NCBI GenBank assembly: GCA_033032175.1
Contig: CM065323.1
Span: 2,046,001-2,110,000 of the forward strand
Reading direction: 5' to 3'
From: Saturnia japonica
Lineage: Eukaryota; Arthropoda; Insecta; Lepidoptera; Saturniidae
Length of the DNA stretch: 64,000 nucleotides
Shown: one piece after another, positions 1-11,238 of the stretch
How positions within the stretch are numbered: position 1 is the stretch's first letter
How the letters are laid out: the number at the start of each line of letters is the position of its first letter
Notes under the pieces: model-generated
What the model saw: only the letters and a program-made list of their open reading frames with translations
Databases searched by the model: none
Told to the model about the DNA's origin: nothing
Program-made: the position numbers and the translations under genes

Positions 1-50
1 ACATACATATGCCCGAAAAACATTAACCCTCCTTTTTCGCAGTCGGGTAA
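1..50 (+). repeat. Tail of a dispersed lepidopteran repeat
   Basis: The first bases end in cctttttcgcagtcgggtaa, very close to the end of the repeat at 3462-3570 (cctttttgaagtcggttaa). The same family recurs in the introns near 34.2, 37.3, 43.4 and 44.6 kb. Only its end is inside the window. Confidence 0.5.
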
Positions 51-120
51 AAAAAACAACCACACACTCATATTAATTAGAGTTATCAAAGTGTAATGAT
101 ATTAATATGAAAATGATTCA

Positions 121-1453
121 GGCGTCGCAGCTACCCAGCCCGTCCGGAGCCGGATAACGGCCGTGCTGTACGGTTCTTCGTTCGGTCTCTCGGTTGGGTG
201 GAGATCTCCGAGTCGGATCTAACACCCGGAACGTTCCAGCAGAGCCGTTAACAAGTGCATTGTTGATCTTAGTCTGGGACGCAACGATTTGCTTGACCAA
301 GTCGGGCGTTGGGGTGATGTAAGTTACTGTTTAGGTTTTTTTTTGTGTGAATTATGAATATTAACGGCCTTGCATCAACGCAATATTTCAGTATAGCAAT
401 AATTAACTGTGTTTTTTTTTAATAATATGGATTAGACAAGGTAGGAAATATTTTAATCGGTGTTTTATAGGTAAAGCCGTAAATTATTTATTACAGAACT
501 ACGTTCGTTGCCTTTAATTTTATAAATAATAACCTTTGTAAAGATAAATTATTATTATATATACTTGGATCTAGTCATAACTGAAGGATCTGTCCGTCTA
601 GAATACAGTCAAAAGAAATACGATGTTTGTTTCATTGGCTCTTACATGTCAATGTTCTTTATAAAATTTAAAGAATGATTAGAAAATTTTAATACAATTT
701 AATTTTTTAAATTGCAGGGTAAGGATCTTTTTATGGATCTCGATGACGGTGCATTAAAGTTGATAGATCCAGAGAGTCTTAACACACTACACACACAACC
801 AATCCACACTATACGCGTATGGGGAGTGGGCAGAGATAATGGACGGTAAGAGTTTTTAGAAAAACATAGAATTTCACTAAAACCGAAAAAGGAAAAAATA
901 AAATGTAAATCCTCTTTTTTGTTCTTTTATTTTTATGATATTATGATGGATAATTTAGAAAAATGTGAAAAAATAAATGAATATTTTTCGTTCTCCCATT
1001 CTTGCATACTTGGAACAGAGAAAGGTACGCAGATTAGACTTAGACGTTAGGATTTTCGCCAAATTACGTAGACATAATCCATTATTGTATTGTAGTTTGT
1101 AAATCGTCCCATAATCATCACACTTATAAAAAAATGTTGCTTAACCATTTTCATTTATACATGCAATGATTTGATAGTAATATTTTTTTTACACAGTAAA
1201 GTACAAAATTTATGTTTTTATTTCATACATTGACGATGCTATTTTCTATACCGATGTAGGGACTTCGCATACGTGGCCCGCGACCGAGCGACTCGTAAAC
1301 ATATGTGCCACGTTTTCCGATGCGAGGCGCCTGCGCGTACGATTGCGAATGCATTGCGTGACATTTGCAAGCGGATTATGATCGAAAGATCCTTACAACC
1401 TCCGCTGCGTCCTACAGATCTGCCTGCTACAAGGCGACCGCGTCCATTATCCG
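121..1453 (+). CDS. Fe65-like gene: PTB1 exons
   Basis: Exon 121-318 gives the start of PTB1 (RFFVRSLGWVEISESDLTP, then after a frame change AVNKCIVDLSLGRNDLLDQ). Exon 718-845 follows acceptor attgcag and ends ..GRDNG with two bases of an Arg codon. Exon 1260-1453 completes that codon and gives DFAYVARDRATRK, CHVFRCEAPARTIANAL and ICKRIMIER, the end of the PTB1 fold. The last base of 1453 begins a Gly codon finished by exon 3090. The acceptor of the first exon is placed at 120/121 (ttcag), but cag at 128-130 or 136-138 could also serve. Confidence 0.85.
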
Positions 1454-4400
1454 GTAAGATTAATGTAACTTATTTATTTAAACTACGCTTATTATTATTA
1501 TCACTTTCTCTTATTACTATTTAGGATTATGTTTTAAATCTTTATTATGTTTGTTATTTTAAATGTATGTAATGAAATTTGATTGATTTCCGAGCATGCT
1601 GGTTGGGTTTTGTAAATATGTCTATTATACTATTTCCATTTCTTTATTTTCTTGATGACAGTTCTAATTTGACAGTTGTAGTGTTGTGACCAAATAAGTA
1701 ATGATATCGATCGCATATATTTACGACAGTGAAGATTCATCAGATTTTGATTAAAATAAATAAATAAAGATTACCTGTCGTTATAATTATTTCGTTTCAT
1801 TGTCGAGTAACCTACCTATACCTAATTATTTTACAACAGCTTCGAAATTTTTTGAAGAAGTTGGCATTATCAATCAAGAATTAATACGTGTAACATCTTG
1901 TAATGAAATATAATATTAGTTAATAAATTTGTACAAAAGTATGCGGCAGTAGTTTAGTTTCTTACATTTTGTAAAAAAATATCGGGTCTGTTATCGTGTT
2001 ACGTTTATCGATATAGCTCCATCCCTATCAGTTTCTCTGACTCTGGTATAACCTTGTACGTGTGTAAACGACATATTTTTATAAAATAATGCATACATAA
2101 TGTAAAAAAGACGCTTGTTCAAGTTTTCACGGGAGCTGTCATCGAGAAAATAAAGAAAGGGAAATGGTATAATTGCCTACGTCAAATATTTAAGTGTCGC
2201 TTCTGGTCTGACTCTCACGCAACGCGTAGGCCGCGGTTTTCGTCGAGAACAGAACCTCAAATAATAATTTTTTTTTTTCAAAATTTTATTATTTTTGTCA
2301 ATGTGTTAACATTTCTTTAAAAATTAATACACTTTATATCTATCTTCGCTTTCTTGATTCCTCTAAGGTCTTCCAATTTTCTCTGTCTGTAACTGTATCT
2401 AGCCATCCTCGACCTGCCGCCGTCCCTGCCATTTATATTTATATCCAATTAATAATTTTATCGCTTTCTTCGCTTCGGTTATTATCATCATCATCGCTTT
2501 GGCTATATTTCGCTGTCCACTTTATTATTTGAACGTCCTCAACATTTCGACGAGCCATGGGTTAGTGAGCCTGAGTTACAGATTAGTACGTTCATTTATT
2601 TATTTGTTTTAAGTAGTTTTTTCTTCCACTTCCCATCCCTGGTAGGAACTATTTACACGTCCCCACAATCCCACCAACTATATGCGTGATCACTTTTAAA
2701 TATAAGGACATTTTAATTTCATAACAAGATTAATTTTTATTGAAAATGTACAAAGCTTTAATAGTTATATTTTGTTTAGTAATTTATGACTCTGGTCTGA
2801 TGAGTAAAGTTATCTTCACGGGAATAAACTTAATTATTCGTTATTATTATTACTTAAATATATTGTGAAGACCGTTATAACACTTTTCTCGGAGATACTC
2901 ATTATTGACTTTATTTCTCTTACTAGAAAAGAAAGAGAATGTATAATGTGAAACCAGTTTTCAGCAATGCGAACGCTTTATTAAACAACTGATTAATAAT
3001 GACAGCTGATTCATACGTAGAATTTCAAAGCATTACAAATAGATCGTGGAATCTTGTAATTTTTTTCAAATAATAAAATGATAAATCAGGTTGCGCATTC
3101 CCGACACCAATGGAGGAGCCGCGCAAGACAGTTCGCGCGCTATATCTTGGAAGCGCTGAGGTTCCGCGCGCCACCGGCATGCGCGTGCTAAACGACGCTC
3201 TAGACCGACTCGCAGCCGCCCGCCCGCCCTCCGCCTGGCGAGCCGTCAGCGTTGCCGTGGCGCCCTCCATGATAACCGTCACCGAGGAAGGGGTGAGTTC
3301 TTACAAACACCACATGCCCTATCTAAATGACGTAGTATATCAATGATAGTGGTAGATAGTGGTAGCATGTACGAACAACGCGCCGACCAACGTTTCATCA
3401 CATCACATAAATTATCAAGACAATTTTTAACGCAATAAAATACCGACTTCAATTCAATTTTGAAGACAAAAAAAGAATCAGCTAAATCGGTTCATAAAAA
3501 GAAGTTATAGCTGAACATGCATAAAAAAAAACATTCAAATTGAGAACCTCCTTTTTGAAGTCGGTTAATAACATGAAAAGTGAAGAAAAACATCGTGATG
3601 AAACCATAACATACTGGTAGGGTATTTTCCAATGCCCGCATGGATAGCTACCACCCTAAAGTTGACGATTTCTCCCCAAATACCTATAGGTGTGTTCTGG
3701 CAGCTGCCCTTGAGAGCCAGTCCCTGCCTCCTGGGAGGAAGGAAGTAACATGTTTATATGTATTTAGTGATCTGAAATATTGGTCTACTACACTAACTAG
3801 TGTAAAAAAGAAAAAAAAAGGTTCTTTACAGAACCTATGCATATGTGGTGTGCACGTATTCTACCAATGAGCCGTTCTCTAAAGAGCCATTCCGATTTCT
3901 GGTTTAGCGTGTTACCATCTTTTAAGAAGTCCTTATTTAAATATTTCGATTATTACCTATAGGAAACTAGTCCAATAGTGGAGTGCCGCGTGAGATACTT
4001 GTCGTTCTTGGGCATCGGACGTGATGTTCGTCGTTGCGCGTTCATAGTACACACTGCGCAGGAGTCATACGTGGCACACGCGTTCCACGCTGAGCCATCC
4101 TCTGGTGCACTCTGCAAGACCATCGAAGCTGCTTGCAAGGTATGCCTGCTATCTATATTGCTTTGATCAACCATCTTCTTTTAAATATAGTTCCTAAATA
4201 ACGCTCTATATTCACTAAGCATTTTGCCGGGATCTTGAAGTGACATGTTGTGGTTTTTATTTTTAATTTATATAGTTTGGTTTTTGTGCATAAGTGAAGT
4301 GGATTATGAATGTAAATAAAAGATCTGGGATCTCACAAAAACTGCCTAGAAAGTTCTAACAAGGGAGCCACCATCTTGTTAGGATGCTGAGATCCTCATA

Positions 4401-5222
4401 AGACAGGACACTATATTCACTTGATAATGGCAGTAATGGTCGTCAAGGACTATTTCCAAGTTAGGAAGAGGAACAAGAAGTATTTTGCAACAGAGTTAAT
4501 AAACGGTACAAGATACACCCACATAATCACGAGTATTTTGTATTTATAATGTTGGACATATTTTTCTGTAGCTACTATCTATTTAGCAAGAACTTGGTAA
4601 AGTCTTAGTACATAGAAAAAAGAAAAAGTGAAGAATTTATTACCTTAGTTTTATAAAGTTTTGTAACAGAGTTAATAAACGGTACAAGATACACCCACAT
4701 AATCACGAGTATTTTGTATTTATAATGTTGGACATATTTTTCTGTAGCTACTATCTATTTAGCAAGAACTTAGTAAAGTCTTAGTACATAGAAAAAACTA
4801 AAAGTGAAGAATTTATTACCTCAGTTTTATAAAGTTTTGGATCTATAGATCCAAATGCATAATATACAAGAAACATGAAATAAATATGTAGCAATTGACG
4901 TCAGAATTTCCCGTTCGGTGACTTTGCCAGCAATGGTTCTTTCAAGTTTTTATAGGGGGGTACATCTTCCGAACATTTAATGATCATGAGACTGTCCAAA
5001 ATGTAGACGGGAATAACAAATGGTAATCGTTTACATCTTCAGCTTCGCTATCAGAAATGTTTGGACGCGCACGGTGGCGCGAGTTCCCTATCCAGTGCAT
5101 GTAGCGTTGTTTCCGGGGCGAGCGGTGGCAGCGGGCAGGCGGGGGGCGAGGCAGGTCGCGGTTCCATCGGCCAAGCCTTGAAATCGTTCGTGGGCTCGCT
5201 TACCGGGCGACGCTCCTCCTGA
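121..5222 (+). CDS. Fe65-like (APBB family) double-PTB adaptor, 3' part
   Basis: Six exons are read at about 121-318, 718-845, 1260-1453, 3090-3292, 3963-4139 and 5043-5222. Each junction has GT-AG borders and matching phase, and the gene ends at TGA 5220-5222. The translation follows the Fe65 C-terminal two thirds: VRSLGWVEI, GKDLFMDLDDGALKLIDP, IRVWGVGRDNGR, CHVFRCEAPA (PTB1), then RALYLGSAEVPRATGM, ECRVRYLSFLGIGRDV and LRYQKCLDA (PTB2). In the family, PTB2 binds the NPTY tail of APP-like receptors, PTB1 binds other partners such as transcription and LRP-type proteins, and a WW domain lies N-terminal. The WW exons are not in the window, so the gene is partial at its 5' end. The first exon contains a one-base frameshift (see findings). 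The C-terminus is a Gly/Ser-rich stretch and a short basic tail (LTGRRSS). It is convergent with the ubinuclein gene on the other strand. Family assignment is firm; whether the gene is intact is uncertain. Confidence 0.9.
3090..5222 (+). CDS. Fe65-like gene: PTB2 exons and C-terminus
   Basis: Exon 3090-3292 is GC-rich compared with its surroundings and opens PTB2 (KTVRALYLGSAEV ... VAPSMITVTEEG). Exon 3963-4139 is exactly 59 codons (VECRVRYLSFLGIGRDVRR to AACK). Exon 5043-5222 is exactly 60 codons and begins LRYQKCLDA, the signature end of Fe65 PTB2. It then runs through a low-complexity Gly/Ser segment to IGQALKSFVGSLTGRRSS and stop, resembling the basic tail of vertebrate Fe65. The antisense strand of the last exon is also open but is a shadow. 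Confidence 0.88.
3462..3570 (+). repeat. Dispersed lepidopteran repeat in Fe65 intron
   Basis: It contains 'aatcggttcataaa.aagaagttatag.tgaaca', poly-A and a gaacctcctttttgaagtcggttaa end. Related blocks occur at 34113-34305, 37257-37490, 43313-43530 and 44500-44720. It is followed at 3570-3610 by agaaaaacatcgtgatgaaac, another motif common in lepidopteran interspersed repeats. Confidence 0.55.
4221..4480 (+). repeat. Dispersed repeat, inverted partner at 49905-50220
   Basis: Landmarks are gggatcttgaagtgacatgt, gtgcataagtgaagtggat, gggatctcacaaaaa, gttctaacaagggagccacc and aagatggtagtgaaat-like spacing to a purine-rich end. All occur in reverse-complement order at 49905-50220. It lies in the last Fe65 intron. 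Confidence 0.7.
4483..4839 (+). repeat. Two-copy 176-bp tandem duplication
   Basis: Copy 1 (4483-4658) and copy 2 (4659-4834) share long identical stretches (acagagttaataaacggtac ... agtcttagtacatagaaaaa). I see only a few substitutions, such as acttggtaaag/acttagtaaag and taccttag/tacctcag. The array lies in the last Fe65 intron and ends beside the palindrome ggatctatagatcc (4839-4852). Confidence 0.85.
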
Positions 5223-6081
5223 ACTACACCTGTATCGCCGCTAGATAAAGGTAGATAAACATAAGCTCTTATCAGATCTCTCGAATTAACATATAGGTTA
5301 ATATCCCTGTCCATTTTCTGATGTTTGAGCTTGTTGCTAATTCATATGTATATGTGTACAATAAGGATTTTCTATTGATCTCCGATTTTTTAATGGTAAT
5401 TTTGCTTCTTATTATTTCTGTGCCCAGTATGCAATTAACTGAAATGCGTTTTATAAATTCGATTATGTTTTTGTAATTGTACAATATCAACACAGTTCAC
5501 AATCTACAAATTGAGTAAAAGTTAATTATGGAATAAGAAAAATTATCGATATCGATTGTTGTCAGTGAGTTCAAACAATACAAATTATAACAATGATACA
5601 TAATGACCAGATAATTAATTAAATAAATCAAAAAATATTAAATATTAATAATGAAAAGATAAAGTTCTCAATAAGTATCTTAAAATCAATTCATGTGTAC
5701 AAATCGTTTCAATTCATTGGGATTGTGTTTTTAGTCTGTGCTCAGTGCTTGTGGATTTATCGGTTTCATAAAGCCTCACACTTTATAAATATAATTAACA
5801 TAACTCTTTATCAAATGAAAAAAAAAAATTGTGTCTCTAGGTACTGATTGTAATTAAATATTAATTCCAGAGATTTAATAAAATGGTGTGCAAGACAAAA
5901 TACTCCAGTATAATTCCGCACACACAGGTTTAATTGATATTTTAAGAAAACCAAGAGCTTTTTGAGTAAGAAGAAATTGTTTTAAAAAAACTCACATTTC
6001 TCCTAAATCTTTTCAGCACTTTAATAAAAAATATTAAATTAAAGTTGTTTTAAATGTAGACAATATTAATACTAATTGCAG

Positions 6082-6161
6082 ATGATTCGGCATCGGCACT
6101 TCTAGACGGCGAGGAACATGCTCAGTCGCAAGAAAGCGCTAATAATGTCATACAACAGTAA
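6082..6161 (+). CDS. Possible alternative terminal exon of the Fe65-like gene
   Basis: After acceptor ctaattgcag the sequence is open for 25 acidic/polar codons (DSASALLDGEEHAQ..) and then TAA. It begins with two codon bases, so it needs a donor that leaves one base. A GT at 5074, just after LRYQKCLDAH in the normal last exon, would give that phase (g + at = Asp), although it is a weak donor (cacg/gtggcg). It may equally be chance. Confidence 0.2.
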
Positions 6162-8814
6162 TAATACTACACGCACTAGCTACGCTTGGTCACATCTAGA
6201 CTGACGGCATCGTTGTACTATCGTTTTCAGCAGAAATTATATCTGTTTATTTCGAACCACATAAATATTGAGGGAATTGATTGAGTTGAATCATTGAATT
6301 GAATGAGAATGTATGAGGCTAAATCAAATTCACAAGATAAAAAAAATGTGTTGAGTTGTGTTCACAGATTAGATAGGTAGGAACCTTAACTATAACGCAG
6401 CAGCCAATAGACAAGTTTTATAATTTCGAACTGTTTTTACATTACTCATATTCTTGAGTGATATAAATAATATTGACATATTTATCGGTTAACATATACA
6501 TACATATATACCTACATTTATATTTGTATAATTAATTTTTTTTGCGAAAAAAAACAACCATAATTAAATAATCATCTGAAACAGAATTAGGGGAATCATG
6601 ATGAGATAATTTAAGGATTTCGATTATCCCACACTAATTTTTATTTGTTTGAAAATACCATTTTGACTCTGGTGTGAATACTTAAACCTAACTTACCATA
6701 CATCGGAGAGTTAACTATATTAAACTTAATATAATAAAAGGAAGTACAATATCTCGTCAAAAGTACTTTTGAGGGATTGAATGTTCTCCAATTACTCTTA
6801 TCCAGATCTTAGTGTCATATAAAATTGTTATGAACCCTAAATATTTCAGAAAAGTGCAGATGGAGCTTGCCTGAACATGCGAAAATGTCCCATATTAGTA
6901 ACTATTCAGTTGTGTCAATTTTGAAAGGAAACGTCATGCAATGTCAGTACCCCGCATGTTTTATTATTATTTAAAAATAAGCAGCCATATGTGTAATTAA
7001 TTACAATTAAAACAATCATTATTAACAAAGCATATTTTGATATTATTTTCCGTGTTATTTGTTACTGATAACAGAGAAAAAGTCTGGTTGGTGGCTCCTT
7101 GGTCTCAATATGTGGGATCAGGGTAGGCACCATGCTATATTGTCCAAACTTGGTAGTACTGACGCCCTTTCGGTATACAACTTCATTGATTGATACTTTA
7201 AATAAAATACGTTGATTTAACGAGGACGACGTAACCCAAAGGGTTAAAGGCCATAAAACCAAGAAAAAATAAATAGAATAGTGTTGCAGTTTGCTCTAGG
7301 TTACAATGAAATATTTCCTGGAAGATTATATGTATAGCGTTAGATCATTTTATTTACAACCTTAACTATCATGAAACTAAATGTAGGGTAATATTTGTCA
7401 CGTTTAATTTTTGTTTAGTTGTTGTCCCAGTCAAAATATGAAATCCAAGATGGCCGCTAAAAATTTGAAATGCTTACAACATCGGAACCATTATGGATAG
7501 ATATGGCAAGTATAAGTTTAGTAAAAAAAACGGTATGTAAGGGTCCTTGGGGCCCTTCATTTCAAGTTTTTGATGACGGATGATGTATCAACGACTACAC
7601 TACTGGAGTGGTAAAACTTATTTTAACTACTCTAGCAACATTATTCACACGACGTAATGTTATCTGATTGTCAAGAACATAGCTAAATGCATGCCCCATA
7701 ATTGTTGTTCTGAAAGCTCCATCTGCCTATTTATAAATTCTGTGATGAACCCATTCAATACTCAAATAAACTCAATTCAATAAGTAGTTTTTATTTTATT
7801 TCGGCTTTCTGCCATGTTGGCAATTTCGCCAATGTCATTTATGCGTAGTCAAGAAATAATTTATTTTGTATGTCATTTTTGACATATCCACGTCAATTTC
7901 GTTTCAAGTGTGTATACATAGCGAAGTAAATCAGTTATTGCATTTCGCATACATATCTTTAGTGCAGACACTAAATAAAATATAACAATCTAGAACGTTT
8001 AGTACCTATTTATTTTTTAATAAGTACCTATTTAATTATTTAGATGTTCAAAAAGTATAGAATTACATGAAAATATCATATTGTACAGCCAATGACATGT
8101 GTAGTTTCTTCTTCCATTTTTACACTTGTTACTTTCTAACCTAACCTAACCTAGACATGTCATATAACATGAAATACTGAACATGTAATCAATCATGTAC
8201 CTAATTCAATGATTCTCATGGTGGTCATGTAATTCTGAACATGGCATGCTTACTGAATTATTTTATCTCGTTTTATTTACCCACTTTGAAATCTGTAATT
8301 GTTAGTGGATGTAAAATATATTTAAATGTAATATAATTTAGTAATACGCCATTTTAGACTCTCGTCTTATAAGAAAAAGCTGTTTAATGTAAAATGTAAC
8401 TATTATTTTGAGCGAATAATTATTATTTTTATATCGGCTGTTGTATAATATTTGATTAGCTAAATATTTACTTTTCAAATAAAATTAGGTGTGTATTTTG
8501 TAATAAATGTTATCTTTTCTACCAGTTTGAACTTCAAACTCGATAGAATAGGGTAGCTATTATTGTTGATAAAATATATAATCGTAAATCACTCGATTCT
8601 TGAAAATAATATAGGTATGTGATTCTGTACCGATATGTTTCAATTTTCATCGATGATTTCACGAAATGAATAAATCACTCACTTTCAAATTATAACCGAA
8701 AAATGCGACCCTCATCCTGTTTATATAGGATTAGATTTTTTGGATATTGGTACAGAACTGTTAGGATTATTTAAATTTTAAGAGCTGTGCAGATGTCAGA
8801 ATTTGTTTAGATAA

Positions 8815-9270
8815 TCCAGAAGTAGAAAACTTTTGAAAAGTTGTCTTAAACCCATACTTAATATGTTGAAAATAGTACCCGTGAATTAAAAATATTTCAT
8901 TATTTACACATTTTGTGATTTAAATAGAATATATAGCACATAAACAAGGCATAATCGCGCGTGACGTCATCATTTAATTAGTACCTAACACTAAGGGTTG
9001 TGCAGAGTTGAGTTCACTAAAATTTTAGTTGAAAGTTATGAAAGTTCTTCAGCACCTTAATATTTTTTTAGTGACTGTTTCTACACTTAGTAATATTATA
9101 GTTCTCGAGTAACTTGTCACATGATAACTTAATAACACTGAACTGTGTATATTAATATTGTATGAAGACGTCAAGAATTCTGATTTGCGTTTTCAATCAC
9201 GTGACTCTCAGACAAATTTTTTTTTAAAGGATAATTAAGTTAATGATCAATATTTATTTCCAGATTTGAT
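8815..9270 (+). repeat. Dispersed repeat, second copy at 44725-45070
   Basis: The shared order of blocks is gaaaa.ttgt.ttaaac, ttgaaaata.tacc..tgaat, the duplicated gtgacgtcatc motif, tcacgtgactctcagacaaa and tatttccagattt. Both copies are in the same orientation. No terminal repeats or coding capacity are visible. Confidence 0.6.
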
Positions 9271-10439
9271 TTCTTTTTCGCAATATTACCGATATGATTA
9301 AATAATTAACTTGTTAATTGTAAACTTTGTATTTTGTCTCTAATTCTTTATAGTATTATTATATTGCTATGAACAGCTGAATGCTCTAAAGCCGGGAAGG
9401 TGTATGCGAATATTATTTATAACTCGTAATAAAAAGTGGATTATTTATAAATAAACTATGTGTTGTAATACTTATTTTATTATCCAATCATAAGCAATGG
9501 TTACCCTATAAAACCTAGTCCATAGTTGTAGGTAAATGTTAAGGTTTTGTAAATTCTTACCTATTATTTGTAAATTCAGTGACACGTTATTATAATAATT
9601 GTTTTTTTTTGTGTGTAATACCTTTTAAATCTAAGTTGAGGTAGTATTAAAGGAGAATGTCGGTGGTTTTGTAAATAAATTAATAAATAAGCTTAGGGTA
9701 GTGGTGTGAAGGATTGTTTTTAGAAATAAAATTTTCGTAAAGAAAGTTCTTAAATCAAATTGGATTCGTATTTGGAAGTGTGGTGTCAAAGATGGCATAA
9801 TATTAATGATATTTAAAAAAGGGGCAGTCATTTCGCATCTATAATATAAATATTGATAAACGCCTGGATGTATAATGTGGAGAGTTTATTTTTGCTTAAG
9901 CTGTATGAAATTGTTAGAATTTCGATTTCTAAAGAGGATTAATATTTTTTGTAATATCAATGCATTGCGTATTATAATGTTTATGAAGACATTTAAATAG
10001 GTTTGTTAAGCTTAAAATATATAATAGCTATCTTTAAATAATTGTCATGGATATTCGCGTGTCTTTGTTGAAGTAAATTAAGACCGTAATCTAAATCATT
10101 ATTGTAAAAGTATTATTAAAAAAATGCGAGACGCTAAAATATGAAAACGTAAAAAAATATATTTACAAAAAATCTATTACCAAATAGTTTATCAGAGCTT
10201 TTGCTGATCCTCTATTTTAATATGAATTTATGAATGTTTCTTTTTATAATTCTTGTAAAGAAAGTACCCCGTAGACAAAAAAATATATTTTTGAGTTGAA
10301 TTATTAATTAGACCGGTTTCTGATGATTAAGATTTTGTATTAAACATTCTGTTTATGAAAGCCAATGTTAGTAACGAATTAAAGGACTTGGGGACCCATT
10401 TAAAATAAATTACAGTTTTTACTGACAGTAAATAATCGC

Positions 10440-10605
10440 TTCGAGAAAAAGAGGGAGCAAATTGGCCACTTTCGGCTTCGTCTCTGTCACTCAGTACATT
10501 GTGACGTATTATCGCCTTTGAGCACTGTTAGTGCTCCGTGCGACAGAGACGACGCTCTACGAAGCCGAAAATAGCCGATTATCTTCCTCTTTAACTCGAT
10601 CTGTA
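10440..10605. mobile_element. Hairpin MITE
   Basis: Imperfect terminal inverted repeats of about 60 nt. The left arm runs cgagaaaaagagg ... actttcggcttcg ... tctctgtcac. The right arm runs gcgacagagacg ... cgaagccgaaaatagcc ... cctctttaactcg. The whole folds back on itself around a short centre, with no coding capacity. Confidence 0.65.
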
Positions 10606-11110
10606 TTATTTACATCCTGTAACTGTGAGTTCCTATGTTTAGTTGTTGATATTTTGCAAAAATTGTTCATTTCGTATTTTTCCAATTAATATAACGATAA
10701 AATCTATGCCGTTAAGTGTTTCTGTATTTAAACACTAATAATAGAATTAGATAATGATTTCGGGTGAGAAAATTGGTCTTTTTAACGTGATTATTTGGCA
10801 GTCAAAAAGACGTAATTTCTGATTCCGGATTATATAGATAAGGCTATTAAATTTAATGATCACGAAAACTAGCTTTGAAAGTGTATTAATAGATTCATAA
10901 AAAATGAATGTTTAGAATCAGTTTCACTTCACACTGGAGCTGTGTTCGTTGATACGTAATATTATTGTATAGTGTTGATCGCACTCTAATAATAAGCGAG
11001 TGAAGTCATTATTTATATAAATTAATTGATATTGATAAAAGTTAGAGCTGACGAGCGATTTGTCGCGTTCGAAACGCAGCAGATTTGACGCAAAACGCTC
11101 GTTCGCCTCG

Positions 11111-11238
11111 GCTGTCTGTTTACCGAAGAGGAGCGGAGCTTTGCAAATGTCGATCAAATAGAATTGCACAACTAGAGGGATGCAATTTCTATTGATTGAA
11201 ATTTGCACAGCTCCGCTTCGCTTCAGTGGACAGGGAGC
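11111..11238. mobile_element. Short fold-back element
   Basis: The left arm ctgtctg..gaagaggagcggag, ctttgcaaatgtcgatcaaat, agaattgc pairs with the right arm gcaatttctattgattgaaa, tttgcacagctccgcttcgc, ttcagtggacag. It is directly preceded by another short inverted pair around gcgttcgaaacgc. Length and lack of coding fit a MITE. Confidence 0.6.

Noticed and set aside
4839..4852. Palindrome ggatctatagatcc, and a similar one (tgtgatctatagatcaca) at 18058-18075
   Set aside because: Short perfect palindromes with no context of a binding site or element end.
5051..5314. - strand open frame of 87 codons
   Set aside because: Antisense to the last Fe65 exon. The + strand reading matches Fe65 and explains the GC content.
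8136..8154. Telomere-like (AACCT)n run
   Set aside because: Only about three and a half units, too short to call an interstitial telomere.
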